A DNA stretch of 64,000 nt from Azospirillum sp. 412522 (GTDB lineage: Bacteria; Pseudomonadota; Alphaproteobacteria; Azospirillales; Azospirillaceae). Every line of letters starts with the position of its first letter. Positions within the stretch are counted from its first letter, which is position 1. Made by a program: the position numbers and the translations under genes. The notes beneath the pieces are model-generated. The model was not told the origin of the DNA, did no database searches, and was given only the letters and a program-made list of their open reading frames with translations. Where the stretch lies: contig NZ_RWIJ01000003.1 in the NCBI RefSeq assembly GCF_019805165.1, forward strand, positions 186,001 through 250,000, given 5' to 3'. This document shows, piece by piece, positions 45,174 to 54,301 of the stretch.

Positions 45174-45494
45174 ACCGCACCATGAGCTGCGGCGTGTCGC
45201 AGACAGCGGCAGCGGTATCTCCAGCGGTCATCGACACGACCGGCCTGAAGCCTTTTCGGCACAAGCGTGGCCGTTCCGCACAAATTTTGCTGCAAGCCCG
45301 ACAAAGTCTGGAATAAAGGATGCGCGGCGCGCGTTCGCACCCATATGCATCGGGTCTCCCCTTCGGCCGCAGGGTCGAACGGGCCGGCCCGGCCCTTGGA
45401 GTTGCGGCGCCGTGTCGTCCCGTCCGTCCTTTCGGGAGGAGGGGGAAGGCCATGGCGTGAGCCGTGGCGTGATCGGTAAGGATCGGGTGCGCGG
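45174..45494. other. Intergenic region before the ECF sigma gene
   Basis: No gene is supported. The sequence GGAAT at 45310-45314 with CGTT at 45332-45335 (17-base spacer) is similar to ECF-type promoters and could serve the sigma gene 160 bases downstream. Otherwise nothing is recognised. Confidence 0.35.
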
Positions 45495-46004
45495 TTGAGC
45501 AAATTCGGGGTCGATCTGGAAGTCCACATCGCGTCCTTGCGGCGCTACGCGCGCGCGTTGCTTCGCAACAGCGCGGATGCGGAGGATCTGGTGCAGGAGG
45601 CGCTGACGCGCGCGGTGGCGCGCGCCGACAGCTTCCAGGCGGGGACGAACCTGCGGGCATGGCTTTTCACCATCCTGCACAACATCCACGTCAATCAGGT
45701 CCGTTCCAAGGCCGCCCGGCCGCAGGAGGTCGACGTCGACGACGTCGAATCCAAGCTGGTCAGCCCGCCCCGGCAGGAAGAGCGGGTCGAACTGCGCGAA
45801 ATGATGCGCGCGGTCGACGAGTTGCCGGAGGAACAGCGCAAGGTGCTGCTTCTGGTGGCGCTGGAGGGCCTGAAGTACGACGAGGTCGCCGACATGCTCG
45901 GCGTGCCGATCGGGACCGTCATGTCGCGCCTTTCACGGGCGCGCGAGGCGGTGCGGGCGAAACTGGCGAACGAGGGTGGCGTCACCCTCCGGCGGGTGAA
46001 GTGA
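45495..46004 (+). CDS. ECF-type RNA polymerase sigma factor
   Basis: Alternative sigma factor of 169 residues. Region 2 (about 10-75) has LRRYARALLRNSADAEDLVQ and LRAWLFTILHNIHVNQVR. Region 4 (about 110-160) has DELPEEQRKVLLLVALEGL followed by YDEVADMLGVPIGTVMSRLS. The start is TTG 45495 with AAGGA upstream. The stop overlaps the start of a membrane anti-sigma gene by one base, so it is predicted to be held inactive by that protein. NepR/PhyR partners of EcfG are not seen, so I call it only ECF. Confidence 0.92.
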   Translation: MSKFGVDLEVHIASLRRYARALLRNSADAEDLVQEALTRAVARADSFQAGTNLRAWLFTILHNIHVNQVRSKAARPQEVDVDDVESKLVSPPRQEERVELREMMRAVDELPEEQRKVLLLVALEGLKYDEVADMLGVPIGTVMSRLSRAREAVRAKLANEGGVTLRRVK

Positions 46005-46963
46005 TGAATGCGCATCAGGGAATGGGACGGGTCACGGAGGACGAACTCCACGCCTATGTCGATGGACAGCTTGACGGCAACCGCCGTCTGGCCGTGGAGC
46101 GATGGCTTGCCGAGGATCCGGAAGCGGCGCGCCGGGCGGAGGACTACCGCGCCCAGGCGACGCTGCTGCACGAGATGTTCGACACCGTCCTGCGCGAACC
46201 GCCGAGCGACAGGGTCCAGGAGTTGTCCGACCGGCTGAAGGGGCGCATCGCCTTCAACGACAACCGTCCGGCCTGGCATGCCCGTCCGCTGGTGCGCTTC
46301 GCCGCGGCGGTGATGCTGGTGGTCGCCGGTGCGGCGGGCGGCTGGATGGGGCGCGGAGTCGACCAGCAGGTCGTCGCCCCCGTCGCCCAGCAGCGCCAGA
46401 CGCTCGCCACCTTCGCCCAGGAAGCCACCCAGGCGCACCGCTTCTACACGTCGGACGAACGGTTCCAGGTGGAGCTTGGCGCCGACAACCAGGATGAGCT
46501 GAACGGCTGGCTGTCCAAGCGCATGGGGCGCGACGTCTTCGGCCCGGACCTGGGTCGTGTCGGCTACCGCCTGATCGGTGGCCGGTCGCTGCCGACCGAT
46601 CTCGGTGCCGGCGCGCAGTACATGTACGCCAACGACGGCAACAAGCGGATCACCCTGTTCGTCGGCGCCCCCCAGAGCGGCAACCAGTCCAACTTCAGCT
46701 TCACCCAGAACGGCGACGTCGCGACCTTCTATTGGGTCGAGGGACCGCTGGCCTATGCGCTGGCCGGCCGCCTGTCGAAGGAGGAGCTGCTGGAGATCGC
46801 CAAGGCGGTCTATCAGGACGTGAAGGCCGGCCCGCCGCGCCGCGAGGCGCCGGCGGAGCAACAGCAGCAACAGCAGCCGGCGCAACAGCAGCAGCAACAG
46901 CAGCAGGATCACCCGGCCGGGGTGCAACCGATCAGCGATACGCAGAAGGCGAAGGAAAGCTGA
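46004..46963 (+). CDS. Membrane anti-sigma factor with glutamine-rich tail
   Basis: Predicted inner-membrane anti-sigma factor of 319 residues. The N-terminal cytoplasmic part has VTEDELHAYVDGQLDGNRR and the downstream helix, typical for this protein group. One membrane segment is at about residues 96-116 (LVRFAAAVMLVVAGAAGGWM). The periplasmic domain runs from about 120 to 275. The C-terminus contains a glutamine run (QQQQQQ and QQQQQQQQ, residues 286-301). The ATG overlaps the sigma stop (TGATG). The signal sensed is unknown. Confidence 0.88.
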   Translation: MNAHQGMGRVTEDELHAYVDGQLDGNRRLAVERWLAEDPEAARRAEDYRAQATLLHEMFDTVLREPPSDRVQELSDRLKGRIAFNDNRPAWHARPLVRFAAAVMLVVAGAAGGWMGRGVDQQVVAPVAQQRQTLATFAQEATQAHRFYTSDERFQVELGADNQDELNGWLSKRMGRDVFGPDLGRVGYRLIGGRSLPTDLGAGAQYMYANDGNKRITLFVGAPQSGNQSNFSFTQNGDVATFYWVEGPLAYALAGRLSKEELLEIAKAVYQDVKAGPPRREAPAEQQQQQQPAQQQQQQQQDHPAGVQPISDTQKAKES

Positions 46964-46977
46964 GGAGGATCGATCGA

Positions 46978-46993
46978 GGGGGCTGCGGCCCCC
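46978..46993. terminator. Bidirectional hairpin
   Basis: Stem GGGGGC/GCCCCC with a TGCG loop and a TTAT tail separates the anti-sigma gene from the convergent hydrolase, whose stop is adjacent. Confidence 0.65.
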
Positions 46994-47644
46994 TTATCGT
47001 TCCAGCAAATACTCCTTCAGCCAGTCGCGCACCTCGCGGCAGACCGCCTCCGACGCCTCATCCAGCGCATGGCCGGTGCCGGGGACCAGAACCAGCTTCT
47101 TCCGGTCTCGTGCCTTGCGATGGACGTGGATGGAACAGCTGGGCGGCAGGATCTCGTCCGCCTCGCCATGGATCAGCAGGATGGGGCAGGACAGGTCCGC
47201 GACCGGATCGGTGCCATACCCCTGGGTCGCCAGCGTCACCACGGTGCAGGTCGCCCCGCGGTTCGATGCCGCGGCCTGGATGACCACCGCGCCGCCGAAG
47301 GAATGGCCGACCAGCGCGACATGGTGGATGCCCTGGCGTCCAAGAAAGCTCAGCCCGCACAGCGTGTCATACACCGCTTCCTCCAGATCGCGCGGATCGC
47401 GGAAGCGCAGACGAAGCGATGCGACGTTGTCGGCGGTCAGGTCGGCGGCCAGGCGGGGGTAGAGTCCGCGTGCCGGGGTGTCGAATCCGCCGCCGACTCC
47501 GCCGACCCACAGCACCGCCAGTTCTCCGCCGGGCGCCGGGTAATAGCGGGCCTCGACCGGGCCACGGTCGGTTTCCAGCGTCACCGGCCGAAAGCCCTCG
47601 GTGTTGATGTTGCCCATGCTGGCGTCCAGAAGAGGCACGGCCAT
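46994..47644 (-). CDS. Alpha/beta hydrolase, dienelactone-hydrolase-like fold
   Basis: Cytoplasmic hydrolase of 216 residues. The nucleophile elbow is LVGHSFGGAVVIQA, the acidic residue is in LLIHGEADEILPPS, and the histidine is in VPGTGHALDEA. A glycine-rich segment before it (LWVGGVGGGFDTP) forms the oxyanion region. The start at 47644 has GGAAGGGAGG immediately upstream; an ATG at 47617 is an alternative. Substrate unknown. It is divergent from the SRPBCC gene. Confidence 0.85.
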   Translation of the reverse strand: MAVPLLDASMGNINTEGFRPVTLETDRGPVEARYYPAPGGELAVLWVGGVGGGFDTPARGLYPRLAADLTADNVASLRLRFRDPRDLEEAVYDTLCGLSFLGRQGIHHVALVGHSFGGAVVIQAAASNRGATCTVVTLATQGYGTDPVADLSCPILLIHGEADEILPPSCSIHVHRKARDRKKLVLVPGTGHALDEASEAVCREVRDWLKEYLLER

Positions 47645-47787
47645 CCTCCCTTCCGATCTTTGCTGCTGTGGATGGTAACAGCGCGGAGCGCCCTGCGGTT
47701 GCCGCTTGCCACGGCGGGTGAGGCAACGAAGCCGCAACCCGGCTGTTCTCTGTCCATAGCCTTTGGACAAACGGGAAAGGAGCGGCG

Positions 47788-48600
47788 ATGGCGTCGAACA
47801 GTCTGACCGGGCGGGGCCGCTGGCCGCAGCCGGACTCTTTTCTTTCGGGCCTTGGTTCAGGCGAGGTCGCGACCGGCGGTCGCTGGCTCGCCATGATGGG
47901 TGGTACCGCGCTCGGCGTGCTGGGGCTGCGGAAGCCGGGTTGGGGTGGGGCGATGATGGCGTTGGGCGGCGCCGGCCTGTTCGCTGCCGGGGCCCTGGGG
48001 CTGCAACCCTTCGGCGGGCGGCCGGTGGGCAGGACGTCGAGCTCCGGCGCATGGCCCGGCTCCTGGCGCAGCCTTCCGGCCTCCCGCCGCCGGTCGTTGA
48101 CGCCGGAGCGGACGCAGGCGGTCGTCACCGTCGCGTCGGACGCGGGGACGATCTTCCGCTTCTGGCGCAACCTCGCCAACCTGCCGAAGCTGATGCCGCA
48201 ACTGGAACGGGTCGATGTGCTGTCGGCGACCGAAAGCCGCTGGATTGCCAAGTCCGGCATGAAGCCGGACGGGCAGGACCTGGATTGGCGTTGCGTGCTC
48301 GACCGCATCGATGAGGACCGGCTGCTGACCTGGCACACGGTGGGCGAAACGGCGTTGCCGCACCGTGCCTCGCTGATGCTGAGCCCGGCGCCGGGTGACC
48401 GTGGCACCGAGGTGCGGCTGACGCTGGTCTACCGGGTCCCGGCCGCCGAGGTGGCGGCCCATCTGGGCACGACGCCGGCCGGACAGGCCGAAGAGGCGCT
48501 TCGCCGGTTGAAGCAGCGGGTGGAGACGAGCGAACTGTCCACCATCGAACGGCAGCCGCGCGGCGGAGCCTCCGGTTCCTTCCGGGAGGCGACGGAATGA
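47788..48600 (+). CDS. SRPBCC (polyketide cyclase/START-like) membrane protein
   Basis: Protein of 270 residues with two hydrophobic segments in the first 75 residues (WLAMMGGTALGVLGL and MMALGGAGLFAAGALGL). An SRPBCC-type hydrophobic-ligand-binding domain (about 105-250) has VVTVASDAGTIFRFWRNLAN and GTEVRLTLVYRVP. The fold resembles cyclase/dehydrase proteins found beside alcohol dehydrogenases. It overlaps the next gene by four bases (ATGA), so both proteins are made together. The role is unknown; membrane or stress-related function is a guess. Confidence 0.85.
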   Translation: MASNSLTGRGRWPQPDSFLSGLGSGEVATGGRWLAMMGGTALGVLGLRKPGWGGAMMALGGAGLFAAGALGLQPFGGRPVGRTSSSGAWPGSWRSLPASRRRSLTPERTQAVVTVASDAGTIFRFWRNLANLPKLMPQLERVDVLSATESRWIAKSGMKPDGQDLDWRCVLDRIDEDRLLTWHTVGETALPHRASLMLSPAPGDRGTEVRLTLVYRVPAAEVAAHLGTTPAGQAEEALRRLKQRVETSELSTIERQPRGGASGSFREATE

Positions 48601-49778
48601 AGGCGCTCTGTTGGAACGGAACCAACGACCTCCGGGTGGAGCGCGTGCCCGACCCGGTTCTGGTCAATCCGCATGACGTGATCGTCAAGGTGGCGCTTTC
48701 ATCGACCTGCGGGTCGGATCTGCACCTGATCGACGGCTATGTGCCGACCATGCGGCCGGGCGACATCATCGGCCACGAGTTCCTGGGCGAGATCGTGGAG
48801 AAGGGACCGGAGGTCCGCTATCTCAACCGTGGCGACCGGGTCATCACCGTGTCGGTCATCGGCTGCGGCCATTGCGGGCACTGCCGGCACGGCGAAAGCT
48901 CGCTGTGCGACAATTCCAATCCCAATCCGGACTATGCCCGCACCGCCTACGGCCATTGCGGTGCCGGCATCTTCGGCTACAGCCACGCCTTCGGCGGCTA
49001 TGCCGGCAGCCACGCCGAATATGTCCGCGTGCCCTATGCCGACTTCAACGCTTTCCGCGTGCCCGACGGGGTGAGCGACGAGCAGGCGGTCTTCGTGTCC
49101 GATGCCGTGCCGACCGGCTACATGGCCGCCGATATGGCCGGGATCAAGCCCGGCGACGTGGTGGCGGTGTGGGGCTGCGGCGGCGTCGGCCAGATGGCGA
49201 TGCGCAGCGCCGCCCTGCTGGGAGCGGAGCGGGTGATCGGCATCGACCGTTTTCCCGACCGGCTGCGCGCCGCCCAGATGAAGGCCGGGGCGGAGACTCT
49301 GGACTACAGCCGCGTCGACATCTTCGATGCGTTGCAGGCGATGACCGGCGGTCGCGGTCCCGATGTCTGCATCGATGCCGTCGGCATGGAGGCGGACAGC
49401 GCGTCGAGCGCGGTGGAGGATTTGTATGACCGGGCCAAGCAGGCGGTGGGCTTGCAGACCGACCGGCCGGCGGTGCTGCGCCAGATGATCGAGAGCTGTC
49501 GCAAGGGCGGCACCCTGTCGATCGTCGGTGTCTATGGCGGGCTGATCGACAAGTTCCCGATGGGGGCGGCGATGAACAAGGGCCTGACCTTCCGCATGGG
49601 CCAGCAGAACGGCCAGCGCTACGCCGAGCGGCTGTTCGAGCACATCCGCAACGGCGATCTGGACCCCTCTTATCTGATGACGCACCGCTTGCCGCTGGAC
49701 GACGGCCCGCAGGCCTACCGCATGTTCAAGGAGAAGGCCGACGCCTGCATGCGCGTCGTCTTCGCCCCACAGGGATAG
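48597..49778 (+). CDS. Zinc-dependent alcohol dehydrogenase (formaldehyde dehydrogenase-like)
   Basis: Medium-chain dehydrogenase of 393 residues. Catalytic zinc ligands are in SSTCGSDLHL (Cys38) and GHEFLGEI (His60, Glu61). The structural zinc site is GCGHCGHCRHGESSLC. The nucleotide-binding part has VAVWGCGGVGQMAMRSAALL and ERVIGIDRFPDRL, where Asp after the second beta strand favours NAD. It resembles the glutathione-independent formaldehyde dehydrogenase group. The substrate cannot be settled from sequence. It is translationally coupled to the SRPBCC gene and followed by a small gene after 17 bases. Confidence 0.9.
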   Translation: MKALCWNGTNDLRVERVPDPVLVNPHDVIVKVALSSTCGSDLHLIDGYVPTMRPGDIIGHEFLGEIVEKGPEVRYLNRGDRVITVSVIGCGHCGHCRHGESSLCDNSNPNPDYARTAYGHCGAGIFGYSHAFGGYAGSHAEYVRVPYADFNAFRVPDGVSDEQAVFVSDAVPTGYMAADMAGIKPGDVVAVWGCGGVGQMAMRSAALLGAERVIGIDRFPDRLRAAQMKAGAETLDYSRVDIFDALQAMTGGRGPDVCIDAVGMEADSASSAVEDLYDRAKQAVGLQTDRPAVLRQMIESCRKGGTLSIVGVYGGLIDKFPMGAAMNKGLTFRMGQQNGQRYAERLFEHIRNGDLDPSYLMTHRLPLDDGPQAYRMFKEKADACMRVVFAPQG

Positions 49779-49795
49779 AGGGAAGGGAGAGCGCC

Positions 49796-50050
49796 ATGGA
49801 GCTGGTCTATGCCTATCCCGCCGAACGCGGCCGGGGCGTGGAGGCCGAGATCGTCGGCAGTCTGCGTGACCGTTTCGGCAACGTCGTGCAGCGGGGGCGG
49901 GAGGAGCGGGATGCCGAACGCGGTGACCGTTCGGACGTCGTGGTGACGCTGGAGGTCGCCGACGACAAGGTCGAAGCGGCGTTGACCGCGCTTCGCGCCC
50001 ATCCGCTGGTGATCGATGCCGCTGCGCGGAGCTTCGGCGAGAGGGTTTGA
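49796..50050 (+). CDS. Small protein of unknown function, 84 aa
   Basis: Soluble protein of 84 residues with a mixed alpha/beta pattern (MELVYAYPAE, VVVTLEVADDKVEAALTALR). Charged central part (RGREERDAERGDRSD). A ribosome binding site (GGGAGAG) precedes the ATG at 49796. It lies 17 bases after the dehydrogenase gene and most likely belongs to the same operon. No family recognised; the shape of one beta-alpha-beta unit resembles small ferredoxin-like domains. Confidence 0.7.
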   Translation: MELVYAYPAERGRGVEAEIVGSLRDRFGNVVQRGREERDAERGDRSDVVVTLEVADDKVEAALTALRAHPLVIDAAARSFGERV

Positions 50051-50214
50051 TCGCGGGTACCGTCGCCCGGCCCCTTTCCTGAAGTCCCTCGGGATCTCGG
50101 AAATCCGTAGATACCGAAGCAATTTTTCCCGCCTGCCGTAACCGCGCCGCTCCGCCCCTGTTGTCCATGCCCACAAGGCAAGTTCGCACGACTCATATTG
50201 GGGGGCCTGTCGCC

Positions 50215-52215
50215 GTGAAGATGTCCGTCACAGTACCGCCCGTCGAACAGGCTCGGGCTACGGTCAAGCGCCGCTGGCCCATCGGGGTGGAGCTTCATCC
50301 TGGCGGCGCCCATGCGCGGGTCTGGGCGCCGAAGGCCGAGCGGGTGGAGCTGGTGGCCGAGCCGGACGGGCGGGCAACGGCGCTGGACCGCGAAGAGAAC
50401 GGCTATTTCTCCGGCGCGGTGCCGGGGCTGGACGCGGGTGGACTCTACCGTTTCAGGCTGGACGGCAAGGGGATGCTCTGTCCCGACCCGATGTCGCGCT
50501 TCCAGCCGGAGGGGCCGCATGGGCCCTCGCAGCTGATCGATCCGCACCGCTTCGCCTGGACCGACCAGGACTGGCGCGGCCGTGCCATCCGGGGGCAGGT
50601 GATCTATGAGATGCACATCGGCACCTTCACGCGGGAGGGGACCTGGGATGCCGCGCTGACGCAACTGCCGGCGCTGGCCGATCTGGGTGTGACGGTGCTG
50701 GAGGTGATGCCGGTGTCGGAGTTTCCCGGCCGCTTCGGCTGGGGTTATGACGGGGTGAACCTCTTCGCGCCGACCCGGCTCTATGGCGATGCCGACGCCA
50801 TGCGGCGCTTCGTGAACGAGGCCCACCGGCTGGGGCTCGCCGTCATCCTCGACGTGGTCTTCAACCATTTCGGTCCGGACGGCAATTACCTGAAATGCTT
50901 TGCCGAAGACTACTTCACCGATCGCTACCGGAACGAATGGGGCGAGGCGATCAACTTCGATGGTCCCAATTCGAAGCCTGTGCGGGAGTTCTTCCTGACC
51001 AACGCCGCCTTCTGGATCGAGGAGTATCATCTGGACGGGCTGCGGCTGGACGCCACCCAGTCGATCCACGACGGCAGCGAAGACCATGGCGGCCCGCACA
51101 TCCTGACCGAAATTTCCCGTGCCGTGCGTAAGGCTGCGAACGGGCGTGCCACCATCCTGGTCGGGGAGAACGAGCCGCAGCATGCCAGCATGGTAAAGCC
51201 GGCCGACGAGGGCGGCTGCGGGCTGTGCGCCATCTGGAACGACGACCTGCATCATTCGGCCATGGTGGCGCTGACCGGACGGACGGAGGCCTACTACACC
51301 GACTATCGCGGCACGCCGCAGGAATTCGTGTCGGCGATGAAGTACGGTTTCCTCTATCAGGGACAGTGGTATCGCTGGCAGGGCAAGCGGCGCGGCATGC
51401 CGGCCTTCACCGTGCCGCGGCCGGCCTTCGTCAGCTTTCTGCAGAATCACGACCAGATCGCCAACTCCGCCCGCGGGCAGCGGCTGCATGCCCTGACGAC
51501 GCCGGGGCGGCTGCGGGCGATGACGGCGCTGATCCTGCTCGGTCCCGGCACGCCGATGCTGTTCCAGGGACAGGAGTTCGCCGCCAGTGCGCCCTTCCTC
51601 TATTTCGCCGACCACAAACCGGAGCTTGCCGAACTGGTCGAGCAGGGCAGGGTGGAGTTCCTGGCCCAGTTCCCCAGCATCGCGGCCCCGGCGATGCGGG
51701 CGGCCTTGCCCAAGCCCCATGCGGAGGACAGCTTCACCCGCTGCAAGCTCGATCACCGGGAGCGCGAAAGCAACGCCGGCGTATGGGCGCTGCATCGCGA
51801 CCTGCTGCGTCTGCGCCGGGAGGATCCGGTCTTCGCGGCCCAGCGTATCGGCGGGATGGATGGCGCCGTGCTGGGGGAGGAGGCTTTCATGTTGCGGTTC
51901 TTCGGCGAGAAGGAAGGAGATGACCGCCTGATGCTGGTCAATCTGGGCCGTGACCTGACCCTGCGGGCGCTGGCGGACCCGCTGCTGGCCCCGCCGCTGG
52001 ACGGTGCCTGGACGGTGCTGTGGTCCAGCGAGGATCCCGCCTATGGCGGCTCCGGCACTGCGGCGGTGGAGCAGCCGGACGGTGCGTGGCGGCTACCCGG
52101 CCATGCTGCGCTCGTCCTGGGACCTGCATGGCAGTTTCCGAGAAAAAGCGACGAGGCCGGAGGCAACACAACCCCGGTCATCATGGTTTCCAAGGGGTCG
52201 GAAACCGATAGCTGA
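50215..52215 (+). CDS. treZ: Malto-oligosyltrehalose trehalohydrolase
   Basis: GH13 enzyme that releases trehalose from malto-oligosyltrehalose. The 666-residue protein has an N-terminal carbohydrate-binding beta domain (HARVWAPKAERVELVAEPDG) and the catalytic barrel (FGWGYDGVNLFAPTRLYGDA, VVFNHFGPDGNYL). The nucleophile Asp is in GLRLDATQSI, the acid Glu in ILVGENEPQ and the transition-state Asp in LQNHDQIAN. Translation probably begins at GTG 50215, nine bases after a GGGGGG; ATG 50221, and ATG 50167 upstream, are also in frame. No treY partner is in the window. The next gene, a debranching-type enzyme, follows after 13 bases. Confidence 0.92.
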   Translation: MKMSVTVPPVEQARATVKRRWPIGVELHPGGAHARVWAPKAERVELVAEPDGRATALDREENGYFSGAVPGLDAGGLYRFRLDGKGMLCPDPMSRFQPEGPHGPSQLIDPHRFAWTDQDWRGRAIRGQVIYEMHIGTFTREGTWDAALTQLPALADLGVTVLEVMPVSEFPGRFGWGYDGVNLFAPTRLYGDADAMRRFVNEAHRLGLAVILDVVFNHFGPDGNYLKCFAEDYFTDRYRNEWGEAINFDGPNSKPVREFFLTNAAFWIEEYHLDGLRLDATQSIHDGSEDHGGPHILTEISRAVRKAANGRATILVGENEPQHASMVKPADEGGCGLCAIWNDDLHHSAMVALTGRTEAYYTDYRGTPQEFVSAMKYGFLYQGQWYRWQGKRRGMPAFTVPRPAFVSFLQNHDQIANSARGQRLHALTTPGRLRAMTALILLGPGTPMLFQGQEFAASAPFLYFADHKPELAELVEQGRVEFLAQFPSIAAPAMRAALPKPHAEDSFTRCKLDHRERESNAGVWALHRDLLRLRREDPVFAAQRIGGMDGAVLGEEAFMLRFFGEKEGDDRLMLVNLGRDLTLRALADPLLAPPLDGAWTVLWSSEDPAYGGSGTAAVEQPDGAWRLPGHAALVLGPAWQFPRKSDEAGGNTTPVIMVSKGSETDS

Positions 52216-52228
52216 GCATAGGTCCACC

Positions 52229-54301
52229 ATGGCTGATTTCGTCCGCACCCTGTCGCGCGAGGTCCTGAACACCGGTCCCAACGGCGCGGAGACCCGCGAA
52301 TGGCTGGTCGCCAACGGATTGGGCGGCTACGCCTCCGGCTCGGTGTCGGGGGCGGTGACGCGGCGGTATCACGGGCTGCTGGTCGCCGCGTTGCCGGCCC
52401 CGCTCGGCCGCGTGCTGATGCTGAGCCAGTTGAGCGACGTCGTCATCGACGCCGATGGCCATAGTTACCATCTGAGCTGCCGGGATACCGGAGGCGATCC
52501 ATCGAGTGACGATCCGCCAAGTGGGGAAGCGGGGGAAGGGCAGACCGCCGCCCTTCAGGAGTTCCGCATGGAGGCCGGGTTGCCGGTCTGGCGTTTCCGC
52601 GCCGGCGGGGCGGTGATCGAGAAGCAGATCGTCCTGCCGCACGCGCAGAACATCGTCCATGTCACCTACAGGGTCATGGAGGCGAAGGCGCCGGTGCAGT
52701 TGCGCCTGCGGCCTGTATTGGCCTTCCGCACGTTGGAATCGGCGGTGGACCGGCCGCTGGCCGGCGCCTACCGCATCACCGTAGCGGGGCAGCGCTACGA
52801 GGTCTCGGCCGGGCCGGACCTGCCGGTGCTCCGGATGGCGATCGAGGGTGGCGATTTCCCGATGACGCTCGACGGCGGCATCCGCCGCGACGTCTACTAC
52901 CGGGTGGAGGACGAGCGCGGCTATCAGGCGCGCGGCTCCCTGTGGACGCCCGGCTATTTCAGCGGCGAGGTCGGGGCGGGGCAGAGCATCACCTTCGCCG
53001 CCGCGACCGAGGACTGGTGGCGGCTGGAGGCGCTGCCGCCGGCCGACGTGCTGGGCTTCGAGGCCGAGCGCCGCCGCCGCATCATCCAGAACGCCCATCC
53101 GTCCTTGCGCAACGGCGCGATGGCGGAGCTGGTGCTGTCCGCCGACAGCTTCCTGTTCGTGCCGGCCGGCCGTGTCGCCGACCAGATGCGGGCGCGGGCG
53201 GAGGGTGACGAGGTGCGGACGGTGATCGCCGGTTACCACTGGTTCACCGATTGGGGCCGCGACACCATGATCGCGCTGGAGGGGTTGACGCTGGCGACCG
53301 GCCGCCATCTGGAGGCGGGGTGGATCCTGCACACCTTCGGCCATTACATCCGCGACGGCCTGATCCCCAACATGTTCCCCGACGGCAAGGACCGCGGGCT
53401 GTACCACACCGCCGACGCCACGCTGTGGTTCTTCCATGCGCTGCACCGCTATCTGGCGGCCACCGGCGACCGCGATACGCTGCGCCTGCTGCTGCCCAAG
53501 CTGCGCGAGGTGATCGATTTCCACCGCCGCGGCACCCGCTTCGGCATCGGCGTCGACCCCCGGGACGGGCTGCTGCTCCAGGGGCAGGAGGGCTACCAGC
53601 TGACCTGGATGGACGCCAAGGTCGATGACTGGGTGGTCACGCCGCGCCGGGGCAAGGCGGTGGAGATCAATGCGCTGTGGCACAACGCCCTGCGGCTGAT
53701 GGCCGGCTGGCTGCGTGAGGAGGACGGCGAGGCGGCCGCCCGCCCGCTGAGCGAACTGGCCGATCAGGCGCGCGCCTCCTTCAACGCCCGCTTCTGGTGC
53801 CCATCGGCGGGACATCTGTTCGATGTGGTGGATGGCGAGCATGGCGACGACATCGCCTGCCGGCCCAACCAGATCTTCGCCATCTCGCTGGACCATCCGG
53901 TGCTGGAACGCGACCGGTGGGAGCCGGTGGTGGAAACGGTGCGTAGCCGACTGCTGACCCCGGTCGGGCTGCGCTCGCTGGCGCCGGGATGCCGCGACTA
54001 CAAGGCGAAGTATTTCGGCGACCTGCGGGCGCGCGACGCGGCCTATCACCAGGGGACCGTCTGGGGCTGGCTGATCGGGCCCTATGTCGATGCATGGCTG
54101 AAGCTGCATCCGGAGGACAAGGCAGGGGGGCGCCGGCTGTTGGAGGGCTTCCTGCCGCATCTGGACGAAGCCGGCATCGGCACCATCAGCGAGATTTTCG
54201 ACGCCGAGGCGCCCTTCACCCCGCGCGGCTGCATCTCCCAGGCCTGGAGCGTGGCGGAGGTTCTGCGTTGCTGGGCGAAGACGGAGAGCACGGAAAGCTA
54301 G
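52229..54301 (+). CDS. Amylo-alpha-1,6-glucosidase (glycogen debranching type)
   Basis: Protein of 690 residues. An N-terminal beta domain of the bacterial/archaeal debranching-enzyme type (WLVANGLGGYASGSVSGAVT, RRYHGLLVAA) is followed by the (alpha/alpha)6 catalytic part from about residue 300 (FTDWGRDTMIALEGLTLATG, ADATLWFFHAL, YQLTWMDAKVDDW). The acidic residues in WGRD and WMDA are candidates for catalysis. It probably removes alpha-1,6 branches of glycogen and supplies linear maltodextrin to the trehalose pathway. ATG 52229 follows an AGG; it is 13 bases after treZ, so an operon is clear. Confidence 0.9.
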   Translation: MADFVRTLSREVLNTGPNGAETREWLVANGLGGYASGSVSGAVTRRYHGLLVAALPAPLGRVLMLSQLSDVVIDADGHSYHLSCRDTGGDPSSDDPPSGEAGEGQTAALQEFRMEAGLPVWRFRAGGAVIEKQIVLPHAQNIVHVTYRVMEAKAPVQLRLRPVLAFRTLESAVDRPLAGAYRITVAGQRYEVSAGPDLPVLRMAIEGGDFPMTLDGGIRRDVYYRVEDERGYQARGSLWTPGYFSGEVGAGQSITFAAATEDWWRLEALPPADVLGFEAERRRRIIQNAHPSLRNGAMAELVLSADSFLFVPAGRVADQMRARAEGDEVRTVIAGYHWFTDWGRDTMIALEGLTLATGRHLEAGWILHTFGHYIRDGLIPNMFPDGKDRGLYHTADATLWFFHALHRYLAATGDRDTLRLLLPKLREVIDFHRRGTRFGIGVDPRDGLLLQGQEGYQLTWMDAKVDDWVVTPRRGKAVEINALWHNALRLMAGWLREEDGEAAARPLSELADQARASFNARFWCPSAGHLFDVVDGEHGDDIACRPNQIFAISLDHPVLERDRWEPVVETVRSRLLTPVGLRSLAPGCRDYKAKYFGDLRARDAAYHQGTVWGWLIGPYVDAWLKLHPEDKAGGRRLLEGFLPHLDEAGIGTISEIFDAEAPFTPRGCISQAWSVAEVLRCWAKTESTES

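Noticed and set aside
45495..46004. EcfG general stress sigma factor
   Set aside because: The partner genes nepR and phyR are absent and the neighbour is a membrane anti-sigma, so only 'ECF sigma factor' is called.
46850..46910. CAG-type DNA repeat as a mobile or expandable element
   Set aside because: It simply encodes the glutamine run of the anti-sigma protein and is short.
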